A stretch of 28,560 bases of DNA from JBBQFC01 sp038321615 (GTDB lineage Bacteria; Bacteroidota; Bacteroidia; Flavobacteriales_D; Cryomorphaceae). Position numbers and translations under genes: made by a program. Location: positions 1 through 28,560 of the forward strand of contig JBBQFC010000041.1 of NCBI GenBank assembly GCA_038321615.1. Direction: 5' to 3'. The notes under the pieces were generated by a model. That model did no database searches. It worked only from the letters and a program-made list of their open reading frames with translations, and was not told where the DNA came from. The stretch's first letter is position 1, and each line of letters opens with the position of its first letter. Positions 17,554 to 23,990 of this stretch are shown piece by piece.

Positions 17554-18116
17554 GGTATCAGTGCTTTCACACGCCTGCGATAAGCTTGGTAGGCATCACC
17601 ATACTCTTCTAAAAGCTTCATTTCTTCCCAGCGAATGCTCACCAAAACGTAAATCATCGTAATGACCAGAAAGAGGAAATGCTTCAAGTAGGGTTGCCAA
17701 AGGAAAAATGCCATCGTCAAAAAGATGAAACCGGAATATATGGGATGGCGCATGTAGCGATTTAAACCACGTACCACCAAGTGACCTTCGCCGATCTCAG
17801 CTTCCTTAAACCAAAACCGAAGTGGATATTGACGGATGGCGCCGATGCTTACCAATGCACCAACAAGCCCAAGAAATAGTGCCCCGACATTAACTACCGT
17901 TTTGGGAGCAAAGAGCAGAGGTGAGCTTAGCAAGCCCTGAAAGCGAAAAAGCAGAGCAAAATTAACCGCAGCAAAAATGGAGTATAACAATCTGTAGTTC
18001 GCGTGCACTATAGCGCTGGTGTTGCCAAGAATACGCTTAGCTCGGCGTGTTGCCAACGCTGAATGAAATGCGTAATACACCACCCAAAAAATCGCCAAAA
18101 CTATGTGATTGTTCAT
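17541..18116 (-). CDS. Integral membrane methyltransferase of the isoprenylcysteine carboxyl methyltransferase (ICMT/PEMT) type
   Basis: A 191-residue protein with about five hydrophobic segments (for example IVLAIFWVVYYAF near residue 5, VVNVGALFLGLVGALVSIG near 74, and HFLFLVITMIYVLVSI near 146). The family signature is RYMRHPIYSGFIF (120-132), and the C-terminal EEMKLLEEYGDAYQAYRRRV contains the conserved Glu-Glu and tyrosine of the SAM-binding site. Proteins of this class methylate isoprenylcysteine, phospholipids or small thiols, and NnrU/MddA-type proteins look similar; the substrate here is unknown. The gene diverges from the CpcT/CpeT-like gene over 52 bases that contain a perfect palindrome. 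Confidence 0.82.
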   Translation of the reverse strand: MNNHIVLAIFWVVYYAFHSALATRRAKRILGNTSAIVHANYRLLYSIFAAVNFALLFRFQGLLSSPLLFAPKTVVNVGALFLGLVGALVSIGAIRQYPLRFWFKEAEIGEGHLVVRGLNRYMRHPIYSGFIFLTMAFFLWQPYLKHFLFLVITMIYVLVSIRWEEMKLLEEYGDAYQAYRRRVKALIPYVF

Positions 18117-18124
18117 ACGGACTC

Positions 18125-18139
18125 TTCAAAGACTTTGAA
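18125..18139. promoter_or_regulatory. Perfect 7-1-7 palindrome between divergent genes, operator-like
   Basis: TTCAAAG and CTTTGAA flank one central A in the 52-base gap between the methyltransferase-like gene and the CpcT-like gene. The position would suit a regulator of both, but no binding protein is identified. Confidence 0.35.
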
Positions 18140-18168
18140 ATTTCTACCTTGCACCTAAAATTACACCA

Positions 18169-18786
18169 ATGAAATCACTTTTCGGGCTCTTAATAATCTT
18201 AACTTCATTAACGGTCACGCCAAGCTTGGCGCAAGACGACGAAACATTCGACCAATTGATGGAGTGGATGGAAGGCCAATTCGACAGCGGCGATCAAGCA
18301 GCAGCCGATACCAATTATTACAATATTACGCTCAAAATGAAGCGCATTTGGCCGGAAGCTTCCAACGGAGCTTGGCTATATGTAGAGCAGGCGATGGCTA
18401 GCAGCCCCGATAAACCTTACCGTCAGCGCGTGTATTTCGTATCACAACAGTCGGACGAACATTTGAGTAGCGATATCTATAGCCTGAAAGATGAAGAAAA
18501 ATTTATAGGCGCCTGGAAAGACCCATCGGTTTTCGTGGGGATGAAGCCTGCAGACTTAGTGTATAAAGAAGGATGCAGCGTATTCCTCTTTTACGACGGA
18601 TTTCAGTACGGTGGAAAAACGAATACCGGAAGCTGTGAGAGCACTTTACGCGGTGCTTCATACGCCACTTCGAACGTGTCAATCACATCAGACGCCCTAA
18701 ACAGCTGGGATCGAGGCTATGATGAAAAAGGGAATCAGGTGTGGGGTGCCGAAAATGGTGCCTACATCTTCAAGAAGAGAATGTGA
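18169..18786 (+). CDS. CpcT/CpeT-family secreted protein
   Basis: A 205-residue protein with a signal peptide (MKSLFGLLIILTSLTVTPSLA, cleavage near residue 21-22). The mature part resembles the CpcT/CpeT chromophore-lyase family (calycin-like beta-barrel). Diagnostic stretches are WMEGQFDSGDQA near the N-terminus, YRQRVYFV, EEKFIGAW, EGCSVFLFYDGFQYGGKT and the C-terminal WDRGYDEKGNQVWGAENGAYIFKK. In cyanobacteria and cryptophytes these proteins attach bilins to phycobiliproteins, which a Bacteroidota cell lacks, so the ligand and role here are unknown. An export signal is also unlike the cyanobacterial enzymes. A divergent palindrome lies upstream and an imperfect -7-like TACCTTGC at 18145-18152. 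Confidence 0.85.
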   Translation: MKSLFGLLIILTSLTVTPSLAQDDETFDQLMEWMEGQFDSGDQAAADTNYYNITLKMKRIWPEASNGAWLYVEQAMASSPDKPYRQRVYFVSQQSDEHLSSDIYSLKDEEKFIGAWKDPSVFVGMKPADLVYKEGCSVFLFYDGFQYGGKTNTGSCESTLRGASYATSNVSITSDALNSWDRGYDEKGNQVWGAENGAYIFKKRM

Positions 18787-18859
18787 AATTTATGTTAAAT
18801 GGTTCTAAATAAGGCGAAACAATTGCTGACGACTCACGTTTTAGAGTAAATTAGCTGAT

Positions 18860-19006
18860 ATGTCACGATCTAGAAACAAGAACATCAAAGAACTCGAACC
18901 GAACTTTAAAGTTCGTCTTGATAGCAAAACCATCATCACCATTCGCGATATGGCGAAATTCCAATTCTGGAAAGAAAAATTTCCCAACGCAGTAGTGATA
19001 TCTTAA
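18860..19006 (+). CDS. Small basic protein of 48 residues, unknown function
   Basis: Reads MSRSRNKNIKELEPNFKVRL at the N-terminus and ends FPNAVVIS. The content is strongly coding-like: no stop in the frame, a balanced hydrophilic composition with amphipathic stretches, and a perfect intrinsic terminator that begins seven bases after its TAA. I recall similar short Lys/Arg-rich proteins as frequent unknowns in Bacteroidota, but cannot name a family. The minus-strand frame over the same bases would run through the terminator and is less likely. No Shine-Dalgarno site and no good -7 element are seen in the 73 bases before it. Confidence 0.7.
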   Translation: MSRSRNKNIKELEPNFKVRLDSKTIITIRDMAKFQFWKEKFPNAVVIS

Positions 19007-19012
19007 GAAAAC

Positions 19013-19037
19013 AAACCGGCTAATGCCGGTTTTTTTT
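19013..19037 (+). terminator. Intrinsic terminator after the 48-residue gene
   Basis: Perfect 8-bp stem AAACCGGC/GCCGGTTT with a TAAT loop, continuing into a T-run up to 19037. Confidence 0.92.
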
Positions 19038-19210
19038 GTTTCAAACTGGAACATGAGTTGGCGTTACCAGTTTCAAAAAGAGCCCGTCGAATATGCCTTC
19101 AGTTTAAATCCTGATTTCTTTTTTCTGACGGTGTACTCGATCGTTCGGTGAGAAAGCGGCTGCATAATGAACACCTTGAAATGTCGCCTATTCTCATCTA
19201 CTCGGAAAAG

Positions 19211-19495
19211 TTAGAACTCGTTGCGCGATGAGATATCATTCATCGTGTTGAACGCTCTTTTGCCCTGAATATTTATTAAAGTTGCATCGCAAAGAATTCC
19301 GACGAGCGTATCTCTTAGAATAATGGAGTCGGTTACGAGGTAAATCGTATCAAATTTCTGCTCGCATATTAGAAAAGTGGATGCTGTTACTTCATGCGAT
19401 AAGACGAATAAGGTCAACGGTTGAATGCGATTTGATTGCCCGATCAATAGCTGGAAGGACAATAAGAGAACACTAATACTTAATTCAGATTTCAT
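19211..19495 (-). CDS. Small predicted secreted protein, unknown
   Basis: A 94-residue protein. The ATG at 19495 gives MKSELSISVLLLSFQLLIGQSN, a plausible signal peptide with cleavage before Gln or Ser near residue 20. The mature part (ICEQKFDTIYLVTDSIILRDTLVGILCDATLINIQG) alternates hydrophobic and polar residues like beta strands and has two cysteines. No family recognised. It follows the next minus-strand gene by 57 bases and may share its transcript. It could be a small immunity-like or accessory product of a recently acquired pair, but nothing proves this. Confidence 0.5.
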   Translation of the reverse strand: MKSELSISVLLLSFQLLIGQSNRIQPLTLFVLSHEVTASTFLICEQKFDTIYLVTDSIILRDTLVGILCDATLINIQGKRAFNTMNDISSRNEF

Positions 19496-19552
19496 CTTTT
19501 TCAAGTGCAAATTCAATGTTGAATTTCCAGAATGTTCACGGCGATGGAAGCA

Positions 19553-19891
19553 TTATTTAATTGCACCGGTTATTCCTAAAATCCCAATTCCAATCATAAA
19601 TATAGGAACTATCGAAATCCATCCCTTACCCCAAAGAAATCCGAAAAGCGCAAATCCTGTGAGCAAAAAGAAGAGACCAAGAATCACACTTCGCAATGGG
19701 ATTTTATTCTTCTCATTCTTTCGACTAGACCAATTATTTTCTCGGTCTAATTTATCCACTTCACGAAATACTTCCTTTACGAGTTCTTCATTATCACAAT
19801 TTCGCTTCAAATACCCGAGAACGGCAGACCAGGAGTCTCCACGCTGTCGCATTTTAGTCACATATTCGAGTAAGTCTTTCTTGGATTTCAT
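19553..19891 (-). CDS. Small membrane protein with two transmembrane helices, unknown
   Basis: A 112-residue protein starting at the ATG at 19891 (a TTG codon lies directly before it). Residues 1-60 are charged and helical (SKKDLLEYVTKMRQRGDSW, EELVKEVFREVDKLDREN). Two hydrophobic helices follow, about 68-88 (SVILGLFFLLTGFALFGFLWG) and 92-110 (ISIVPIFMIGIGILGITGA). The first part recalls a short helical bundle, but no family is recognised. The plus-strand frame over the same region is Ser/Arg/Pro rich and looks like an antisense shadow. Confidence 0.65.
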   Translation of the reverse strand: MKSKKDLLEYVTKMRQRGDSWSAVLGYLKRNCDNEELVKEVFREVDKLDRENNWSSRKNEKNKIPLRSVILGLFFLLTGFALFGFLWGKGWISIVPIFMIGIGILGITGAIK

Positions 19892-20214
19892 CAAGATTTT
19901 AGTTGAAGCAATCGGCAGTCAGATTAGGACTAAGAGCCGCTATGCATTTGCGGAATAGACTCTCAGAACCGATCCGCACTCTTCCTTGATTTGAGCAAGC
20001 ACCCCGCTACTATGATGCTATTATACTAAGTCAAGGAAACTAGACCGCTCCCTTTTCGACCCTTCCGCTTAATGGGGAATGTTTCCTCTTTTCCATCCAA
20101 TTGATTGAGATATTTCCTCTGATTGGATTGGAATTCGGTGTACGTTACTGTAGTCAAAGTTTCGGCAAGATACCCACGAAATCAAAACGCCAACAAAGCC
20201 TTTCGCACAATCTC
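19892..20214. other. Intergenic stretch without a credible gene
   Basis: About 320 bases lie upstream of the small membrane-protein gene and downstream of the cysteine-free secreted-protein gene. It has no coding-like frame. An 8-bp inverted repeat TTCCTTGA (19982-19989) / TCAAGGAA (20031-20038) encloses 41 bases. No tRNA and no perfect TAnnTTTG element close to either gene was seen. Confidence 0.6.
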
Positions 20215-20763
20215 CTACCTCCACAAAATCTCCTCCACTTGATCCAAATACGCTTGCTTGAAAGCACCTTCTGCCCGCCATATTATCCTGCCTTCGGCGT
20301 CAATTAGCAGAAAATATGGTTCGGTTTTATCCTCTACTCCTATTTCGGTGAACGGTGCCCGATTTCCACTGTAGATATAAAGATGATCGAGCACCAAGGC
20401 TTCATTGGTGGCCTTTAAATCTTTGATCACCTGATTTTTGGCAACTTGTGCTGCCCCCGTAAAAAGCGGGAGAAATGCGATTTCGACCTGATACATGGCA
20501 TCCATCAAACCCGTTTTCAACACGAATTTATTGTAAACGGGCACTTGCCAGGTGCGCAGCTCTTTCTCCGCTTTCTTGCTGGTACCAATTCCCACAAGGG
20601 CATATTTACCTGCAAAGGCATCAGGAAAAGTAACCTCCCGGCCAGAAATCATTTCGGTGGAAACCGTCGGGAACTTAATTTTCTTTTGCCCAAAAAGCGA
20701 TATAGCGTTTAAGCTTAGCAATAGGCCAAGCGTAAACGTGATTCGTAAAAAAGGGGTGCGCAT
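20215..20763 (-). CDS. Secreted protein with a thioredoxin-like fold lacking cysteines
   Basis: A 182-residue protein. The signal peptide is MRTPFLRITFTLGLLLSLNAISLFG, followed by QKKIKFPTV. The layout EMISGREVTFPDAFAGKYALVGIGTSKKAEKELRTW near 37-72, then FLLIDAEGRIIWRAEGAF near 151-168, follows the strand order of thioredoxin-like proteins and loosely recalls the ATP10 family of assembly factors. It contains no cysteine at all, so it cannot be a dithiol oxidoreductase. The function is unknown. Its start codon overlaps the cyclophilin stop as TAATG, so it is the last gene of the phoH - cyclophilin unit. Confidence 0.75.
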   Translation of the reverse strand: MRTPFLRITFTLGLLLSLNAISLFGQKKIKFPTVSTEMISGREVTFPDAFAGKYALVGIGTSKKAEKELRTWQVPVYNKFVLKTGLMDAMYQVEIAFLPLFTGAAQVAKNQVIKDLKATNEALVLDHLYIYSGNRAPFTEIGVEDKTEPYFLLIDAEGRIIWRAEGAFKQAYLDQVEEILWR

Positions 20764-21395
20764 TATTCGGAGCGGCGGATCGATTCGATCACAATGTTCT
20801 CCACCGGCCAGTCGCCCATGCCCTGGCGATTTCCTGTTTTCGTTTGGCGGATTAAGTTTACCACGTCCATGCCAGCCGAAACCTTACCAAAGACAGCATA
20901 GCCCGGATTGTTAGGCTTATAATTTAGGAAGTCGTTGTTGTTTACGTTGATAAAGAATTGAGATGTAGCACTATTGGGCGCATTGGTTCGTGCCATTGCT
21001 ACGGTGCCCGCGTCATTTTTCAATCCATTTTCGCTTTCCAGAATGATAGGGCCGTTGGTAGGTTTTTGAGCTCCATCCGCGGTGAATCCACCTCCCTGGA
21101 CCATGAAATTATCTATCACCCTGTGAAATACGGTGCCGTCGTAGTGTTTCGAATCGACGTACTCCAGAAAATTTGCAACCGTTTGCGGCGCTTTGTTGGG
21201 ATCGAGCTCTAAGCTTATTTCGCCTTTATTGGTTTTGATTGTTACGTATTCCATAGGTAATGCTGGGGTTTCAGATTTCTGTTCGGTTTCGGCCTCGATA
21301 GGCTGCGGTGCTATAATTTCAGTCTCTACTGGCTTTGGGGCTTCTTGGCAAGCCATGAGCCAAAGCGGAAAGATTAAAAAACTCAGTCGTTTCAT
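20763..21395 (-). CDS. Cyclophilin-type peptidyl-prolyl isomerase lipoprotein
   Basis: Predicted periplasmic lipoprotein that isomerises proline bonds. From the ATG at 21395 the protein has 210 residues; the lipobox LMAC places the lipidated residue at Cys16. A Pro/Glu-rich linker (about 17-50) leads to the cyclophilin domain with its active-site blocks FHRVIDNFMVQGGGFT, GTVAMARTNAPNSATSQFFIN and YAVFGKV. The upstream frame extension to 21434 was rejected because it lacks the signal sequence at its start and overlaps phoH. The stop codon overlaps the next gene's ATG as TAATG. A perfect -7 element lies only five bases upstream of the start. Confidence 0.94.
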   Translation of the reverse strand: MKRLSFLIFPLWLMACQEAPKPVETEIIAPQPIEAETEQKSETPALPMEYVTIKTNKGEISLELDPNKAPQTVANFLEYVDSKHYDGTVFHRVIDNFMVQGGGFTADGAQKPTNGPIILESENGLKNDAGTVAMARTNAPNSATSQFFINVNNNDFLNYKPNNPGYAVFGKVSAGMDVVNLIRQTKTGNRQGMGDWPVENIVIESIRRSE

Positions 21396-21400
21396 GGGGG

Positions 21401-21408
21401 CAAATTTA
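21401..21408 (-). promoter_or_regulatory. -7-like element directly before the cyclophilin gene
   Basis: The minus strand reads TAAATTTG, a perfect TAnnTTTG match, overlapping the last codons of phoH and ending five bases before the cyclophilin ATG. If used, the transcript would be almost leaderless. It could also be coincidence within an operon. Confidence 0.35.
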
Positions 21409-22761
21409 CAGATATTCGTTTGCAACATTGGCAAGTTCCGATCTTTCTCCTTTTTCCAAGGTAATATGCGCAGCGATGGGATGATCTTTTATACGATCTA
21501 TCAAATAGGAAAGCCCGTTGCTTTGGGCATCGAGATAAGGTGTGTCAATCTGATGGATATCGCCAGTGAGAACAATTTTGGTATCATCGCCAGCTCTTGA
21601 AATGATGGTTTTAATTTCATGTGGCGTTAAATTCTGAGCTTCGTCAATAATAAAGAAAATCTTCACCAAGCTGCGTCCGCGGATGTATGCCAAAGGAGAA
21701 ATTGCGATTTTCTCTGTTTCGACCATCGCTTCGATGCGCTTGTAGTTTTTATCGGTTGGTCGAAATTGCCCTTTTATAAAATTCAGGTTATCCCAAAGCG
21801 GTTGCATGTAAGGGTCGAGCTTCGATTTGATGTCGCCAGGTAGGAAACCTATATCCTTGTTGCTTAGGGGCACCACTGGGCGGGCAATAAAAATTTGACG
21901 GTAATTGGTGCGCTGCTCAATAGCGGCAGCAAGGGCGAGCAAAGTTTTACCTGTTCCGGCCATGCCTTGAATGGTAACCAACTTAATATTTGGATTCATC
22001 AAGGCGTTGAGCGCAAAACTCTGCTCAAAATTGAGTGCCTTTACACCAAATGCTTCCAGATCGTAAACCCGCTCCAAAAGGTTTTCATTTTTGTTGTAGC
22101 AAGCCAGAATAGATCGTCGACGGTTCTTGAGTTGATAATACTGATTGGCGTTGATATGCTTTTGTTTTATCAATGCAGGGTCTCCCACCCCAGTTTGAAA
22201 CAGATTGTCCATTAGCTCTTCGCTGGCGGCAGTGAGCACCTGCTGCCCTTTGTGGAGGGTTTGGACGTCTTTTACTTTGCCGGTTTCGTAATCTTCAGCC
22301 AGCACATTGAGCGCTTTGGCCTTGAGTCGAAGACAAATATCTTTTGAAACGAGAATTACCTTCTTGTCGCGGTGATCTTCCTGAAGTTGCAGGGCGCAGT
22401 TGAGAATTTTATTGTCGTATTTGCTGTCGCCAAAAACGCGTTCGGAATTGATCCCTGTATTTTGGCTGTGGAGTACCACTTTGAAATTGCCGGTAGTTCG
22501 GCCGTTTAGGGGTACCCAGTCGTTAATTAGCTTTTCCTTTGATATTGCATCTACGAAGCGGATGAATTCCCGGGCTTCAAAATTGACAGTTTCGTTGCCT
22601 TTTTTGAAATCGTCGAGCTCTTCGAGCACTTGGATCGGAATTGCAATATCGTGCTCTTCAAAATTCTTAATCGCGTTGCTATCGTAGAGAATTACGGAGG
22701 TATCGAGAACAAAAATCTTCTTTTCTGCCTTTGCAGAAGCGGTTTTAGCCTTAGCTGCCAT
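21406..22761 (-). CDS. PIN domain - PhoH ATPase fusion (PhoH2-like)
   Basis: A 451-residue protein joining a PIN nuclease domain to a PhoH-type RNA helicase-like ATPase. The PIN part (residues about 15-160) shows acidic residues in the right places: Asp20 (FVLDTSVIL), Glu47/Glu48 (VLEELDDF), Asp116 (SKYDNKIL) and Asp141 (VSKDICLR). The PhoH part has Walker A GMAGTGKT (266-273), the ARPVVPLSNKDIGFLPG block, Walker B FFIIDEAQNLTP (369-380) and TGDIHQID (399-406). PhoH2 proteins unwind and cut RNA and belong to the toxin-antitoxin-like VapBC relatives in actinobacteria; in Bacteroidota such genes are common housekeeping-like loci. First gene of the unit with the cyclophilin gene, 10 bases apart. 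Confidence 0.94.
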   Translation of the reverse strand: MAAKAKTASAKAEKKIFVLDTSVILYDSNAIKNFEEHDIAIPIQVLEELDDFKKGNETVNFEAREFIRFVDAISKEKLINDWVPLNGRTTGNFKVVLHSQNTGINSERVFGDSKYDNKILNCALQLQEDHRDKKVILVSKDICLRLKAKALNVLAEDYETGKVKDVQTLHKGQQVLTAASEELMDNLFQTGVGDPALIKQKHINANQYYQLKNRRRSILACYNKNENLLERVYDLEAFGVKALNFEQSFALNALMNPNIKLVTIQGMAGTGKTLLALAAAIEQRTNYRQIFIARPVVPLSNKDIGFLPGDIKSKLDPYMQPLWDNLNFIKGQFRPTDKNYKRIEAMVETEKIAISPLAYIRGRSLVKIFFIIDEAQNLTPHEIKTIISRAGDDTKIVLTGDIHQIDTPYLDAQSNGLSYLIDRIKDHPIAAHITLEKGERSELANVANEYL

Positions 22762-22779
22762 AAAGTACTTTAATTGGTT

Positions 22780-22787
22780 TAAAGATA
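22780..22787 (-). promoter_or_regulatory. Possible -7 element of the phoH unit
   Basis: The minus strand reads TATCTTTA, matching five of the six fixed bases of TAnnTTTG, 18 bases before the phoH ATG. Confidence 0.35.
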
Positions 22788-22925
22788 ATTTGGCGGCACT
22801 TCGATTCGGGGACTTCCAGATTCACTTATCCACAGATTTTTCAGCGCGATTGTGAATAGCCCTTAAAAACCAGTGTTGCTGAGATCATTAAAAATGAAAA
22901 TTGAGGAATCGTGAAGCATATTGTG

Positions 22926-22969
22926 AAAAACAATAAGGTGGAATGAATCTTATCGAATCATTCCACCTT
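22926..22969 (-). terminator. Intrinsic terminator of the candidate RNA
   Basis: A perfect 12-bp stem (AAGGTGGAATGA at 22935-22946 with TCATTCCACCTT at 22958-22969) plus two further inner pairs is followed on the minus strand by ATTGTTTTT. It faces phoH, whose start is about 165 bases further on. Confidence 0.7.
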
Positions 22970-23198
22970 TCAGTTTCAAGTCCGTGAACTGAAACCAAAG
23001 ATAAGCTACTGTTGGCAAATGGCTTTCTACCGGTGGGTATTTTGCACAATATTACGCTGCTAATCAACTCTCTGGTACAGCACCCGAAGGTGTGTACCCG
23101 GGGCTGCATGGGTGGCGAAGTTTTCACAACGTCACTCACCCTTGAAAGCTCATCACTCCTCACCGCGTTCCTTGCGGAAGTACGGCTCCCGATTGCCT
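22926..23198 (-). ncRNA. Candidate structured non-coding RNA, about 270 nt, family unknown
   Basis: On the minus strand a -7-like TAAGTTTA (23211-23204) is followed by a highly folded stretch and a terminator. Hairpins read 5' to 3' on the RNA: 23185-23163 (CCGU..UUCC, loop GCAA, GGAA..GCGG), 23141-23110 (GGGUG/CACCC, extended inward by GUGA/UCGC), and 23098-23074 (ten pairs with one bulge and a UUCG loop closed by C-G). GGCAA at 23197-23193 can pair with UUGCC at 23018-23014 to close the whole domain. A further hairpin (22994-22968) and the terminator follow. UUCG and GNRA loops appear only when read on the minus strand, which argues for that direction. The RNase P GGAAAGUCC motif, the tmRNA T-arm and the SRP core were looked for and not found. 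A 6S-like role is possible by size only. Confidence 0.5.
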
Positions 23199-23214
23199 TT
23201 TTGTAAACTTAATC

Positions 23215-23490
23215 ATCGCAAAACGCTACGAATAGCGAATCTTTCGGGCAAACTGCGGAAAACGTGGATTTGGCGTACCAAATTGCTTCCGAAGAAGCAT
23301 CACGTCACAGAGATCATTGTTGCCTCATTCGGCACATTTATTATCTCTTGCTTATCTGCTGTGAATGTAAGGTTCCATAGACAAGCTTCCAAATTTTTAA
23401 TTTCCGACTTACGCACCAGCTATTCACATAGCTTATTAACAATTGTTCAAAACGACGGAAGGCCCGCTATGCGCTGAACCTTCCACTAAA
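23215..23490 (-). other. Hairpin-rich stretch upstream of the candidate RNA
   Basis: No credible protein is encoded here. On the minus strand it contains several perfect short hairpins: GGAAGG/CCTTCC around CGC-ATA-GCG (23484-23457), AGCTAT/ATAGCT with a GUGA loop (23433-23418), GCTTC/GAAGC with a UUCG loop (23298-23285), ATTTGG/CCAAAT with a UACG loop (23283-23268), and CGCTA/TAGCG with a UUCG loop (23237-23224), the last followed by TTTT. It could be a second RNA, the 5' part of a longer one, or the 3' untranslated region of the gene at 23513-23776. Confidence 0.45.
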
Positions 23491-23512
23491 CTATTCCGAG
23501 AAAATATCTGAA

Positions 23513-23776
23513 TTAATGTGCGAATTCGCGGACTGAGAGCTCCACTTTCCCTTTGCGAGTCAGCATATAGCCGTCTTTATTCTCGATGTATCCCTTTAAA
23601 TAAAGATTGGTGATACGTTCCCCTATTCTACTTTGACCTAAACTGAGATCATTATCGGATTCGATTTCTTTCCAAAAGGATTTTTCCAGCTTGTTAAGTT
23701 TTATTTTCTCTCTGTTAGCATGTTCGAGTTTGAAATTTTGAATAATCTGCAAAATAAGATTGTCGTATCGATCCAT
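23513..23776 (-). CDS. Small unknown protein, possibly winged-helix
   Basis: An 87-residue soluble protein (starts MDRYDNLILQIIQNFKLEH). The second half, IGERITNLYLKGYIENKDGYMLTRKGKVEL, has the helix then beta-hairpin (wing) pattern of winged helix-turn-helix proteins, so a DNA-binding or regulatory role is possible but unproven. Composition and codon use look like a real gene, and the ATG at 23776 is the only good start. It lies alone between the hairpin-rich region and the acyltransferase gene; a weak hairpin at 23457-23484 with four T residues could end its transcript. Confidence 0.65.
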   Translation of the reverse strand: MDRYDNLILQIIQNFKLEHANREKIKLNKLEKSFWKEIESDNDLSLGQSRIGERITNLYLKGYIENKDGYMLTRKGKVELSVREFAH

Positions 23777-23990
23777 GGGTTAATCGCTATTAAGTGGTTT
23801 AATAAAGTGTTGTTAACATTTGGCTGACTAGAACAAGATAATGTTACGACAACCTTAACGAATGCTTAAATGTATGTAAAGATGTGGGAACAGGAGCCGA
23901 TTGTGAAAAAATGTAAAACTGTGCAAAAGTTATTTCCCAGATATCACATCACACGCAAAAACCTGATATACAATAACAAAAAAGGCCGAA

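Noticed and set aside
19425..19958. Plus-strand frame of 177 codons
   Set aside because: Antisense to two better minus-strand genes. It is dominated by Ser, Arg, Pro and Phe, typical of an antisense shadow.
19982..20038. tRNA or attachment site formed by the TTCCTTGA/TCAAGGAA repeat
   Set aside because: No cloverleaf arms or GTTCRA-type T-loop can be formed, and no integrase or duplicated att sequence lies nearby.
21396..21434. Thirteen-codon upstream extension of the cyclophilin gene
   Set aside because: It would bury the signal peptide and lipobox and overlap the end of phoH.
22888..23163. Minus-strand frame of 91 codons over the candidate RNA
   Set aside because: It spans the terminator hairpin and several stems, and its composition does not resemble a folded protein.
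23112..23477. Plus-strand frame of 121 codons in the region before the 23513 gene
   Set aside because: Rich in Ser, Arg, His and Lys without protein-like patterning, and it runs across several strong minus-strand hairpins. It looks like translation of a structured RNA region.
22926..23490. RNase P RNA, tmRNA or SRP RNA
   Set aside because: The GGAAAGUCC block of RNase P, the tRNA-like GGUUCGA T-arm of tmRNA and the GGAAGGAAGCAGCC-type SRP core were not found on the minus strand.
22762..23512. Chromosomal replication origin
   Set aside because: Only one perfect DnaA box; dnaA, gyrB, rpmH or other usual neighbours are absent, and nearby gene orientation does not switch as expected.
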